From Chelatococcus sambhunathii (GTDB lineage Bacteria > Pseudomonadota > Alphaproteobacteria > Rhizobiales > Beijerinckiaceae): DNA of 64,000 bases. The first letter of the stretch is position 1. Each line of letters begins with the position of its first letter. The position numbers and the translations under genes are program-made. Location of the stretch: contig NZ_LIOL01000002.1 in the NCBI RefSeq assembly GCF_001418005.1, forward strand, positions 490,990-554,989, read 5' to 3'. Below are positions 30,573 to 39,877 of the stretch, in pieces. A model generated the notes under the pieces. It did no database searches. It was not told the origin of the DNA and saw nothing but the letters and a program-made list of their open reading frames with translations.

Positions 30573-31937
30573 ATGGCCCGTCGCACATTCGTGAAGGCAC
30601 TCGGCGGGCTTGCGCTGTTCACGGGCACAACGCGCAGAGCCTGCGCTCAGCCGGCTGCCGGAGGCGGCGCCCGCCTTGTCGCGGCGCCCGCGACGGTACC
30701 GCTCAATCCGTCCGCCGCAGGCCCCGCGGACCTATGGAGCTTCACCGGCGATGCCGCGGGGGCACGGCTGCGCGCGCCACTTGGCGAAGCCCTCGCGCTG
30801 CACCTCACCAACGAGCTGCCGCAGCCCGTCTCCATGCATGTCCTCGGCCTGCGGACCGAGAATGCGCTTGACGGAGCGGCGCCGCTTGCGGGGGATGCCG
30901 TGCCGCCCGGCGGGGAGCGCTCGCTTGCCCTCACGCCGGTCCGGCCGGGTACGTTCCTTCTCCGCCCGGCCGTCGTCGCCCATGCCGCCGAGCAATCTGC
31001 CCGCGGGCTCTATGGCACGCTCATCGTCCCCGAGCCGGAATCGATCGCGGTGGACGAGGACGTGATCGTCGTCCTGTCCGACTGGGCACTCGAGAAGAGC
31101 GGCGCCCTGCGGGCGAGCTTCGGCACCGCGCAGGACGCGGGGCTCGCCGGCCGGCTCGGCAACTGGCTGACGGTGAACGGCGTGACGCCGCCGCAGGCGG
31201 TAAGGCTGCCGCAGCGCGGCCGTGCGCGTCTGCGCCTCGTCAATGCCGCCAACGCGCGCATCTTCACGCTGCGCTTCGACGCCATGGAGGCGGAGGTCAT
31301 CGCCGTCGACAGCATCGCCGTCGAGCCCTTCGCTCCGGCCCGCGCGATGCTGACGCTGCTGCCCGGCGGACGACTGGACGTCGTCGTCACGCCGGGCGAA
31401 GGCGCGACCGTCAGCGGCCTGTTCGGCACGTCGACGGTGCCGCTCGTCACGTTCGCGGCGACCGGTGCCCCGTCGCCGCATGCCGATGAACCGCGGCCGG
31501 CATTGGCGGCACCGGATCTGCCGGCCGCCATCGACCTTGCCGCCGCCCTGCGCGCGGAGGCTGTGATCGGCGGCGGCCTCGACCCGAACCGGCCGGCGAC
31601 CGATGCCGATGTCACGCGCCTCTGGCAGGTCAACGGCGCCGCCTTTACAGACCAGCGCGAGCCGCTGCTGCGCGTGCCGCGCGGCAAGCCAGCCGTGCTG
31701 GCCTTCACCAACCAGACCGCCTTCGTGCAGGCCCTGCACATCCACGGGCACCATGTGCGGCTGCTGCATCCGCTCGACGACGGCTGGGAGCCCTACTGGC
31801 TCGACACGTTCGCCGTGCCGCCCGGGCGCACGGTGCGGATCGCCTTTGTCGCCGACAATCCGGGCCGCTGGCTGATCGGCTCGGCCATCCTCGACCGGCT
31901 GCCGGCCGGCCTCGCCACCTGGTACGAGGTGACGTGA
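30573..31937 (+). CDS. Tat-exported multicopper-oxidase-fold protein with lost copper ligands
   Basis: Predicted 454-aa periplasmic protein of three cupredoxin domains. I start it at 30573, which places a twin-arginine signal (MARRTFVKALGGLALF, RRTFVK) at the N-terminus and a likely cut after RACAQ; the frame is open 61 codons upstream but without a signal. Domain 1 has SMHVLGLR where oxidases have HWHGxR, and FLLRPAVVAHAAEQSARGLY where they have YHSH...GL(Y). Near the C-terminus QALHIHGHHVRLL keeps two of three histidines, but WLIGSAILDRLPAGL replaces the WxxHCHxxxHxxxGM loop, losing the type 1 cysteine and its partner histidines. Oxidase activity is therefore unlikely. The E. coli FtsP (SufI) protein is a comparable copper-free member, and a structural or cell-division role is one possibility. 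It has no operon partner. Confidence 0.8.
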   Translation: MARRTFVKALGGLALFTGTTRRACAQPAAGGGARLVAAPATVPLNPSAAGPADLWSFTGDAAGARLRAPLGEALALHLTNELPQPVSMHVLGLRTENALDGAAPLAGDAVPPGGERSLALTPVRPGTFLLRPAVVAHAAEQSARGLYGTLIVPEPESIAVDEDVIVVLSDWALEKSGALRASFGTAQDAGLAGRLGNWLTVNGVTPPQAVRLPQRGRARLRLVNAANARIFTLRFDAMEAEVIAVDSIAVEPFAPARAMLTLLPGGRLDVVVTPGEGATVSGLFGTSTVPLVTFAATGAPSPHADEPRPALAAPDLPAAIDLAAALRAEAVIGGGLDPNRPATDADVTRLWQVNGAAFTDQREPLLRVPRGKPAVLAFTNQTAFVQALHIHGHHVRLLHPLDDGWEPYWLDTFAVPPGRTVRIAFVADNPGRWLIGSAILDRLPAGLATWYEVT

Positions 31938-31980
31938 GGCGGTGATTCAAGAAGCCATCCCTTCCCGCTGAAAACGAAGG

Positions 31981-33468
31981 CTAATCCAGCAACGTCCGCC
32001 ACACCTGCGGCAGCATCTCCGGCAGGTCCTCGGCGATGAGGCCCGGCCCGAAGGCAGCGGCCGCCGCTCCGTGCATCCACACGCCGGCGCAGGCGGCCAC
32101 GAAGGTCGGCATCTCCTGGGCCATGAGGCCGCCGATGATGCCGGCGAGCACGTCGCCCGTCCCGGCCGTCGCGAGCCAAGGCGGCGCGTTTTCGTTGATG
32201 GCGGCGCGTCCGTCCGGCGCGGCGATGACCGAGTCGGGGCCCTTGAGCACGACAACGGCCCCGCTCGCCGCGGCGGCGGCCCGGGCCCGCTCCAGCTTGG
32301 ATCGCGCCTGCGCGACACCCCCGGCCTCCCCGAACAGCCTTGCGAACTCGCCCTCGTGCGGCGTCAGCACGACGCCAGCCGGCGCAGCGGAGGTCACCAC
32401 CTGCCACAGGCCGGCGAGATTGTTCGAAAAGCTCGTCAGCGCATCCGCATCGAGCACGAGGTGCCGGCGCGCGGCGGCGGCCACCTCGACCATACGGCGC
32501 GTCTCCTCGCCAATGCCCAGCGCCGGACCGAGAACGAGCGCCGAGAAGCGCGCATCTGTCAGCAGGTCGGCGAGCTGTTCGGCACCATCGACGGCGCGCA
32601 CCATGATGGCGGTCAGATGCCCCGCATTGATGGCGACGGCCGCCGGCGGCGAGGCGACGGTCACGAGCCCGGCCCCGGCCCTCAGGCCGGCTCGCGCGGC
32701 AAGGCGCGCCGCGCCCGTCCGCGCCGGCCCGCCGGAGGCGACGACGAGATGGCCGCGCTTGTATTTATGACCCGCCGCATCCGGGCGCGGCAGCTTGTCC
32801 CGCCAGAGGCCGGGAGCGTTCGCGGCCGTCCGCACATCGAGCGCGGCCACCGTCGCGTCGGCGATGCCGATGTCCGCAACATGCACGCGGCCACAATGTT
32901 CGCGTCCCGGCAGCAGCAGATGGCCGGGCTTGCGCCGGGCGAAAGTCACCGTCTCGTCAGCCCTGACGGCGCAGCCCCGCACGGTGCCGGTGTCGCCGTC
33001 GATGCCGGAGGGCACGTCGACCGCGACGACCTGGGCGCTGGCGGCATTCACTGCCGCGATCACCGCATCGAGCGGCGCGGCGATATCGCGCGCGAGCCCG
33101 GCGCCGAAGATGGCGTCGACGATGATATCGACACCGTCGGCACGCCAGCCCGCGAGCGGCAGGACCTCGCCTTGCCAGCCGCGGGCCGCCTCGGCGGCGT
33201 CACCCGTCAGCCGGTCCGGCGGCACGAGGGCGTGGACGGCCACATCGTGGCCCGCCGCCGCGAGCAGGCGCGCGACGACGAAGCCGTCGCCGCCATTGTT
33301 GCCGGGCCCGCAGAGAACGGCGATGCGCTGGGGTCCTGCCACCCCGGCGAGCACCCGCTCGGCCACCGCCTGCCCCGCCCGTTCCATCAGCACGATGCCC
33401 GGCGTGCCACCGGCTATGGTGCGCCCATCCGCCGCAGCCATCTCGGCGCAGGTCATGAGCTCAAGCAT
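31981..33468 (-). CDS. nnr: Bifunctional NAD(P)HX epimerase / ADP-dependent NAD(P)HX dehydratase
   Basis: Repairs hydrated NAD(P)H: the N-terminal domain epimerises R- and S-NAD(P)HX and the C-terminal domain dehydrates the S form using ADP. I start it at 33468 (MLELMTCAEMAAADGRTIAG), giving 495 aa; a further 80 codons upstream overlap the glnB control region and are not family-like. Epimerase motifs (about 1-210): GIVLMERAG, CGPGNNGGDGFVVARLL, VDAIFGAGL, DVPSGIDGDTG. Dehydratase/kinase-fold motifs (about 225-495): YKRGHLVVASGG, LDADALT, VLTPHEGEFARLF, VLKGPDSVI, and ATAGTGDVLAGIIGGL. Diverges from glnB. Confidence 0.95.
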   Translation of the reverse strand: MLELMTCAEMAAADGRTIAGGTPGIVLMERAGQAVAERVLAGVAGPQRIAVLCGPGNNGGDGFVVARLLAAAGHDVAVHALVPPDRLTGDAAEAARGWQGEVLPLAGWRADGVDIIVDAIFGAGLARDIAAPLDAVIAAVNAASAQVVAVDVPSGIDGDTGTVRGCAVRADETVTFARRKPGHLLLPGREHCGRVHVADIGIADATVAALDVRTAANAPGLWRDKLPRPDAAGHKYKRGHLVVASGGPARTGAARLAARAGLRAGAGLVTVASPPAAVAINAGHLTAIMVRAVDGAEQLADLLTDARFSALVLGPALGIGEETRRMVEVAAAARRHLVLDADALTSFSNNLAGLWQVVTSAAPAGVVLTPHEGEFARLFGEAGGVAQARSKLERARAAAAASGAVVVLKGPDSVIAAPDGRAAINENAPPWLATAGTGDVLAGIIGGLMAQEMPTFVAACAGVWMHGAAAAAFGPGLIAEDLPEMLPQVWRTLLD

Positions 33469-33557
33469 CGGGCATTCTGCCGCTGCGATGGCAGCCCCCT
33501 CGCCGGGGTCGATGAAAAAAGTAGCATCTGCACAATTTTTAGCCTCCAAATGTCGTC

Positions 33558-33572
33558 TGGCTGCAACATTGC
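33558..33572 (+). promoter_or_regulatory. Sigma-54 promoter of glnB-glnA
   Basis: TGGCTGCAACATTGC matches the RpoN consensus TGGCAC-N5-TTGC: the -24 GG (33559-33560) and -12 GC (33571-33572) are separated by exactly 10 bases and TTGC is perfect. It lies about 100 bases before glnB in the right orientation. NtrC-type control under nitrogen limitation follows from family knowledge. A TGCAC half-site lies about 30 bases upstream, but no full NtrC palindrome was found. Confidence 0.65.
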
Positions 33573-33649
33573 GTGGCAGGGAGCGGCCAATTCCCCGTGG
33601 CAGGCCGATCGGCTTTGATGGTAAGAGCCACACGAGCTGTTTGCACTGA

Positions 33650-34012
<363 letters not shown>

Positions 34013-34070
34013 TCCGACCTACGCCACCCCACGGGCCGCAGACGGCCAGTTCCACTAGAGGATGATAATG

Positions 34071-35480
34071 ATGAAGAGCGCTAAGGACGTGCTCAAGCTG
34101 ATCAAGGACGAAGACATCAAGTATGTCGACTTCCGCTTTACCGATCCGCGTGGCAAGTGGCAGCACGTCACCTTCGATGTGTCGATGATCGACGAAGACA
34201 TCTTCGCCGAAGGCACGATGTTCGACGGCTCTTCGATCGCCGGCTGGAAGGCCATCAACGAATCCGACATGCTCCTCATGCCGGACCCGGCCACCGCCAC
34301 CGTCGACCCATTCTTCTCGGCCGCGACGCTCTCCATCGTCTGCGACGTTCTCGAGCCGACCACGGGCGAGGCCTACAACCGCGACCCGCGCGGCATCGCC
34401 AAGAAGGCCGAGGCCTTCCTGCAGTCGACCGGCATCGGCGACACGATCTATGTCGGCCCCGAGGCGGAGTTCTTCGTCTTCGACGACGTCAAGTTCACGG
34501 CCACCCCTTATAACACGGGCTTCAAGCTCGATGCGGCGGAGCTGCCGATCAACGGCGACACGGACTATGAGGGCGGCAACCTCGGCCACCGCATCCCGAC
34601 GAAGGGCGGCTACTTTCCCGTGCCGCCGCTCGATTCCGGACAGGACATGCGTGGCGAGATGCTCGCGGCCATGGCTGCCATGGGCGTCAAGGTCGAGAAG
34701 CACCACCATGAGGTCGCCTCGGCCCAGCACGAGCTCGGCATGAAGTTCGACACGCTGACGCTGATGGCCGACCAGATGCAGGTCTACAAGTACTGCATCC
34801 ACAACGTGGCCCAGAGCTACGGCAAGTCAGCCACTTTCATGCCGAAGCCGGTCTATGGCGACAACGGCTCGGGCATGCACGTGCACCAGTCGATCTGGAA
34901 GGGCGGCAAGCCGCTGTTCGCCGGCAACAAGTATGCCGACCTCAGCCAGGAATGCCTGTGGTACATCGGCGGCATCATCAAGCACGCCAAGGCCATCAAC
35001 GCCTTCACCAACCCGTCGACCAACTCCTACAAGCGTCTGGTCCCGGGCTTCGAGGCGCCGGTGCTGCTCGCCTACTCCTCGCGCAACCGCTCGGCCTCCT
35101 GCCGCATTCCGTGGACGAACTCGCCGAAGGCCAAGCGCGTCGAGGTGCGTTTCCCCGACCCGACGGCGAACCCCTACCTCGGTTTCGCGGCCCTACTCAT
35201 GGCTGGCCTCGACGGCATCCTGAACAAGATCGACCCCGGCTCGGCGATGGACAAGGATCTCTACGACCTGCCGCCGCGCGAGCTGAAGAAGATCCCGACC
35301 GTCTGCGCCAGCCTGCGCGAGGCCCTGCAGTCCCTCGACAAGGACCGCGCCTTCCTCAAGGCCGGCGGCGTGTTCAGCGACGACTTCATCGACGCCTATA
35401 TCGAACTCAAGATGCAGGACGTCATCCGCTTCGAGCACACGCCGCACCCGGTCGAGTTCGACATGTACTACTCGGTCTGA
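34071..35480 (+). CDS. glnA: Glutamine synthetase type I
   Basis: Makes glutamine from glutamate, ammonia and ATP; dodecameric cytoplasmic enzyme. Several ATG codons are clustered (34062, 34068, 34071). I choose 34071, which gives [20 protein letters not shown], 469 aa, the standard length, about 9 bases after the AGAGG ribosome site. Visible signatures: [10 protein letters not shown], the ammonia/metal loop with [42 protein letters not shown], the ATP region [18 protein letters not shown], and [10 protein letters not shown] with the tyrosine that GlnE adenylylates. Read with glnB (58-base gap). Confidence 0.98.
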   Translation: MKSAKDVLKLIKDEDIKYVDFRFTDPRGKWQHVTFDVSMIDEDIFAEGTMFDGSSIAGWKAINESDMLLMPDPATATVDPFFSAATLSIVCDVLEPTTGEAYNRDPRGIAKKAEAFLQSTGIGDTIYVGPEAEFFVFDDVKFTATPYNTGFKLDAAELPINGDTDYEGGNLGHRIPTKGGYFPVPPLDSGQDMRGEMLAAMAAMGVKVEKHHHEVASAQHELGMKFDTLTLMADQMQVYKYCIHNVAQSYGKSATFMPKPVYGDNGSGMHVHQSIWKGGKPLFAGNKYADLSQECLWYIGGIIKHAKAINAFTNPSTNSYKRLVPGFEAPVLLAYSSRNRSASCRIPWTNSPKAKRVEVRFPDPTANPYLGFAALLMAGLDGILNKIDPGSAMDKDLYDLPPRELKKIPTVCASLREALQSLDKDRAFLKAGGVFSDDFIDAYIELKMQDVIRFEHTPHPVEFDMYYSV

Positions 35481-35523
35481 TGCAGCGCGGGGGGCCCTTC
35501 CGGCCGCCCGCACCGGAATATGG

Positions 35524-35557
35524 CAGCCGGGGTCTTCGGGCCCCGGCTGTTTCGTTT
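35524..35557 (+). terminator. Intrinsic terminator after glnA
   Basis: Nine-bp GC-rich stem CAGCCGGGG/CCCCGGCTG (35524-35532 with 35541-35549) with an 8-base loop, followed by TTTCGTTT. It lies 43 bases after the glnA stop. Confidence 0.8.
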
Positions 35558-35724
35558 CAGGGTCCTTCTCCACCGTGGCCTGGGTCTCGCAGGCGCCATG
35601 GCCGATGGAGAAACGTCGTCTGCGGGCGTCATCGGTTACAGTCGATCGCGGGACGTAGTGTCATCCGTCGGACATGCCCCGGCCCTAACTGTGAGCGGCT
35701 GATTTTCCATCGGGGGATCCCAGG

Positions 35725-37714
35725 ATGACCGACGCTGAGCTGACTCGCTCCCAGGCTTACGAGGAATCAGAGAACCTCGGCCGCAACACGAGCGACAATC
35801 CCAGCATGGGCGAGATCATCGCCCGGCGCTTCAGCCGCCGCGACCTGATGCGCGGGGCGCTGGCCGTCACCGCCATTTCGGCCACCGTCTCGCCGCTGGC
35901 GCTCGCCACGGCCGAAAAGGCGCGCGCCGAGACCGACGCATCGGCCTTCCGCTTCAAGGAGCCGGCGGCGGGTGTCGACGAGCGGCATCATGTCGCCGAG
36001 GGCCATGACGCCGACATTCTCATCCGCTGGGGCGACCCCGTGCTGCCCGGCGCGCCGGCGTTCGATCCGAAGAGCCAGAGCGCCGAGGCGCAGGCCGGGC
36101 AGTTCGGCTACAATAACGACTTCCTCGGCTACATCCCCCTGCCCGGCGCCGCCGACCCGTCGGCGCACGGCCTCCTCGTCGTGAACCACGAATACACCAA
36201 CGAGGAGCTGATGTTTCCGGGCATCCCGCCCCAGCACACCAAGGACGTCCGTTTCAAGGACATGACGAAGGCGCTCGTCGACATCGAGATGATGGCGCAC
36301 GGCGGCTCGGTCATCGAAGTCCGCAAGGTGAACGGCAAGTGGCAGGTGGTGCCGGATTCGAAATATGCGCGCCGCATTACCGCCGAGACGGAAATGGAGA
36401 TCACCGGCCCGGCCGCCGGCGCCGAGCGCATGAAGACCTCCTACGATGCCGAGGGGCGCAAGGTGCGCGGCATGCTCAACAACTGCGCCGGCGGCATCAC
36501 GCCCTGGGGCACGTGGCTGACGTGCGAGGAGAACTTCAACGGCTACTTCTGGGGCAAGGCCGACGGCCACCCCGAGGAGGCGGCGCTGAAGCGCTACGGC
36601 GTGCCCGGCAATTCCTACAACTGGGGCCAGCACTACGACCGCTTCGACCTCGCCAAGGAGCCGAACGAATCGAACCGCTTCGGCTGGGTGGTGGAGATCG
36701 ACCCGCTCGACCCCACCTCGGTGCCGAAGAAGCGCACGGCCATGGGCCGCTTCAAGCACAAGGGCGCGGCGAACATCGTCAACAAGGACCGACGCTTCGT
36801 CGTCTACCAGGGCGACGACGAGCGCTTCGACTACGTCTACAAGTTCGTCACCGAAGGCCGGGTCGATCCGGCCGACCGCGCCGCCAACATGGACCTGCTC
36901 GACAGGGGCACGCTGCATGTCGCCCGCTATGACGCCGACGGCACTGGCGAATGGCTGCCGCTCGTCTTCGGCGAGGGGCCGCTGACGGCGGCAAACGGCT
37001 TTGCCAGCCAGGCCGATGTCGTCATCGAGGGCGCGCCGCGCCGCCGATCTCCTCGGCGCCACCAAGATGGACCGGCCGGAGGACGTCGAGGCCAATCCGC
37101 AGACCGACAAGGTCTATGTGATGCTGACCAACAACGCGCGCCGCAAGGCCGAACAGGTCGACGCCGCCAATCCGCGCGCCAACAACGAGTTCGGCCACAT
37201 CATCGAGATGCTGCCGGAGGGCGGCGATCATGCGGCGCGCAAGTTCACCTGGGAAATCCTCGTCAAATGCGGCAACCCCTCGATCGCCGACGTCGGCGCC
37301 ACATTCTCCTCGGCGACGAGCAAGGACGGCTGGTTCGGCATGCCGGACAACTGCGCCATCGACAGCGAGGGGCGCCTGTGGGTGTCGACGGACGGCATGT
37401 CCGAAAAGAGCACGGGCCGCACCGACGGGCTTTTCGCTATCGACACGGAAGGCGCGGCGCGCGGCACCTCCAAGCTGTTCTTCCGTTGCCCGGCGGGTGC
37501 GGAGCTCTGCGGCCCCATGCCGACGCCGGACCTCACCACCTTCTTTGTCGCCGTGCAGCACCCCGGCGACGATGGCAAGGACTGGTCGGCCTTCGGCCGC
37601 ATCTCGACCTTCGACGATCCGGCGACGCGGTGGCCGGATTTCCAGGACGGCATGCCGCCTCGCCCGTCGATTGTCGCCATCACGAAGCGGGGCGGCGGCA
37701 AGATCGCCGGCTGA
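35725..37714 (+). pseudogene. PhoX-family alkaline phosphatase (DUF839), broken by a one-base insertion
   Basis: The intact reading would give about 663 aa, the usual size of the PhoX/DUF839 family, which comprises Tat-exported Ca/Fe-dependent phosphatases. Residues 1-75 hold a twin-arginine signal (FSRRDLMRGALAVTAISATV) preceded by a long n-region. The first frame runs to about 37028 with family motifs such as VVNHEYTNEELMFPG, CAGGITPWGTWLTCEENFNG and VYQGDDERFDYVYKF. At 37029-37031 (GAGGGCGCGCC) an extra G shifts the frame; the second frame resumes at once with [19 protein letters not shown] and carries [20 protein letters not shown] and a stop at 37712-37714. Removing one G restores [11 protein letters not shown]. 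If not translated across, the first frame continues in nonsense to 37896. It may be a real lesion or a sequencing error; the rest shows no decay. Confidence 0.85.
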
Positions 37715-37732
37715 GTGCTCCGTTAAGACGCA

Positions 37733-37760
37733 AACGGCCGGCGCCTTTGCGCCGGCCGTT
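37733..37760. terminator. Shared hairpin between convergent genes
   Basis: Twelve-bp perfect stem AACGGCCGGCGC/GCGCCGGCCGTT (37733-37744 with 37749-37760) with a 4-base loop CTTT. It lies between the PhoX-family gene (stop 37714) and the convergent BMP gene (stop 37784), so it can end both transcripts. T runs are minimal on either side. Confidence 0.7.
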
Positions 37761-37783
37761 CCGCCTGCAGTCCCTGCCGCCGT

Positions 37784-38854
37784 CTACTGCGGCAGCTTGT
37801 CCTCGATACCCTTCACATAGAAATTCATGCCGAGCACCTGCTCGTCTGATAGAGCCGCGCCACCCTTGCACTCCACCTCGCTGCCGTCCTGCCTGAATAC
37901 GGGGCACTTGAAAGGATTGAGCTTGCCGGAACGGATCGCCTCCTCCGTCTCCTCGGCCATCTTCTTCACATCATCCGGCATGTTGGTGTAGGGCGCCATC
38001 TTCACCATGCCGCTGTCGAGGCCACCCCAGGTGTCCTCGGACTTCCAGGTGCCGTCGAGCACGGCCTTGGTGCGGGCGACGTAATAGTCGTTCCAGTTGT
38101 CGACGATCGCGGTCAGCTGCGTCTTGGGCGCGAAGCGAATCATGTCCGACGCCTGGCCGAAGCCGAAATGGCCGCGCGCCTCGGCCGCCTGCAGGGGCGC
38201 CGGGCTGTCGGTATGCTGGGCCATCACGTCGACGCCCTGGTCGAGCAGCGCCTTGGCGGCGTCCGCCTCCTTGCCCGGATCATACCAGGAATTGGCCCAG
38301 ACCACCTTGATCTTGATGTCCGGCCGCACCGACTGGGCGCCGAGGAAATAGGCGTTGATGCCGGCGACGACCTCGGGGATCGGATAGGCGCCGACATAGC
38401 CGATGACGCCGGTCTTCGACATCCTGGCCGCGATCTGGCCGATGACATAGCGGCCCTCATGGAACTTCGCCGCATAGGTGGACACATTGTCGGCGCGCTT
38501 GATGCCGGTGGCGTGCTCGAACTTCACGCCCGGATATTTCTTCGCCACCTTGAGCGTCGGCTCCATGTAGCCGAAGGAGGTGGTGAAGATGAGCTTGTGG
38601 CCGGTGCGGGCGAGCTGCTCGATGGCGCGCTCTGAATCGGCCTCCGGCACGCTCTCGACGTAGCTCGTCTCGACCTTGTCGCCGAGCGCCTTCTCGATGG
38701 CCTTGCGGCCGACATCGTGCTGGTAGCTCCAGCCGTGGTCACCGACCGGCCCCACATAGATGAAGCCGACCTTGAGCTTGTCCTGCGCGCTGGCAGCGCC
38801 GGCAACGAGCGCCATGGCCGCCGTCGCCAGAAGATGGGTGAATAGACGCTTCAT
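37784..38854 (-). CDS. BMP-family ABC transporter substrate-binding protein
   Basis: Periplasmic receptor of a nucleoside/purine-type ABC importer (Bmp/PnrA family). The 356-aa precursor has a signal peptide (MKRLFTHLLATAAMALVAGA, cut near ASAQ). The mature protein begins KLKVGFIYVGPVGDHGWSYQ, the hallmark of the family, with further motifs ERAIEQLARTGHKLIFTTSF, GIKRADNVSTYAAKFHEGRY and GYVGAYPIPEVVAGINAYFL. Last gene of the leftward operon, 105 bases after the second permease. The ligand is inferred from family only; some members bind purines or riboflavin-like compounds. Confidence 0.92.
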   Translation of the reverse strand: MKRLFTHLLATAAMALVAGAASAQDKLKVGFIYVGPVGDHGWSYQHDVGRKAIEKALGDKVETSYVESVPEADSERAIEQLARTGHKLIFTTSFGYMEPTLKVAKKYPGVKFEHATGIKRADNVSTYAAKFHEGRYVIGQIAARMSKTGVIGYVGAYPIPEVVAGINAYFLGAQSVRPDIKIKVVWANSWYDPGKEADAAKALLDQGVDVMAQHTDSPAPLQAAEARGHFGFGQASDMIRFAPKTQLTAIVDNWNDYYVARTKAVLDGTWKSEDTWGGLDSGMVKMAPYTNMPDDVKKMAEETEEAIRSGKLNPFKCPVFRQDGSEVECKGGAALSDEQVLGMNFYVKGIEDKLPQ

Positions 38855-38959
38855 CGTGGGTCCCTGTCACTCGAATGGGGGCTGGTCTTATCCGCCCGCA
38901 GGACGCCGCCCCCTGCGACGTCCCCTCTCCGGCACGGCGGGACGGACGAATTTAGCAAG

Positions 38960-39877
38960 CTACCGGTCCGGCACGAAAGGTGCGCCGAGCGAACCCGGGG
39001 CACCGGTGTCGCGCCGCCGGCCGAGCGAGAGGACGACGAGCGCGACGATCGTCGCAAGATAAGGCAAGGCTGACAGCGCCTGGGACGGGATGCCGATCGC
39101 CGCCGCCTGCGCATGGAGCTGCAGCACCGTCGCCGCCCCGAAGAGATAGGCGCCGAAGAAGGTCCAGCCGGGCCGCCAAGCCGCAAAGACGACGAGCGCG
39201 ACCGCGATCCAGCCGCGCCCGGAGGTCATGCCCGGCGACCAGAAGCGCGTATAGACGAGCGAGAGATAGGCCCCCGCGAGGCCCGCGCAGGCGCCGCCGA
39301 AGAGGATGGCGACGAAGCGCACGCGCAGCACCGGCAGGCCGAGAGAATGGGCCGAGGTCTGGTTCTCGCCCACCGCCCGCAGCAACAGGCCCTTGCGGGT
39401 GTGGAACAGGAACCAGCCGACGCCGAGACAAAGCAGGAGCGAGGCGTAGACGAAGGCATCCTGGCCGAAGAACAGACGCCCAACGAGAGGCAGGTCCGAG
39501 AGCCCCGGGATGTGGAGATGCGTGATGGGATCGCGCCGGGCGCCGATGAAGGGCGCGCCGATGAGCCCGGACAGGCCGAGGCCAAAGATGGTCAGCGCCA
39601 GGCCTGAGGCGACCTGATTGGCGGCGAGGCCGAGCACGGCGAAGGCGAAGAGCGCCGCCGTCAGCCCCCCGGCAAGAATGCCACAGAGGACGCCAAGAAG
39701 GGTCGAATCGAACAGGATGGCGCCAGCAAAGCCGCAGGCGGCGCCCATCGCCATCATACCCTCGACACCCAGGTTGAGAACGCCGGCCCGCTCGGTGACC
39801 AGCTCCCCGAGGGCGGCGATGAGGAGCGGCGTCGATGCCGTGACGATGGTGAGCAGAATGGCTTCGACAATGCTCAT
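38960..39877 (-). CDS. ABC transporter permease, BMP/nucleoside type (second)
   Basis: Inner-membrane permease of the BPD_transp_2 family, 305 aa. The start at 39877 (MSIVEAILLTIVTASTPLLI) overlaps the preceding permease by 4 bases (ATGA). Signatures: GELVTERAGVLNLGVEGMMA, the conserved block found in YufQ/NupQ-like permeases, and RAVGENQTSAHSLGLPVLRV, the contact region for the ATPase. Eight or more hydrophobic segments are evident. Works with the larger permease 39874-40968 as a heterodimer. Confidence 0.92.
   Translation of the reverse strand: MSIVEAILLTIVTASTPLLIAALGELVTERAGVLNLGVEGMMAMGAACGFAGAILFDSTLLGVLCGILAGGLTAALFAFAVLGLAANQVASGLALTIFGLGLSGLIGAPFIGARRDPITHLHIPGLSDLPLVGRLFFGQDAFVYASLLLCLGVGWFLFHTRKGLLLRAVGENQTSAHSLGLPVLRVRFVAILFGGACAGLAGAYLSLVYTRFWSPGMTSGRGWIAVALVVFAAWRPGWTFFGAYLFGAATVLQLHAQAAAIGIPSQALSALPYLATIVALVVLSLGRRRDTGAPGSLGAPFVPDR

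Noticed and set aside
35558-35724. Pho box upstream of the PhoX-family gene
   Set aside because: Only one TGTCAT half-site (near 35659) is seen; the repeat with the right 11-base phase is missing.
37715-37896. Extension of the PhoX first frame to 37896
   Set aside because: After the extra G the frame is Arg/Pro-rich nonsense and reads through the terminator hairpin and into the convergent BMP gene; the family sequence continues in the other frame to 37714.
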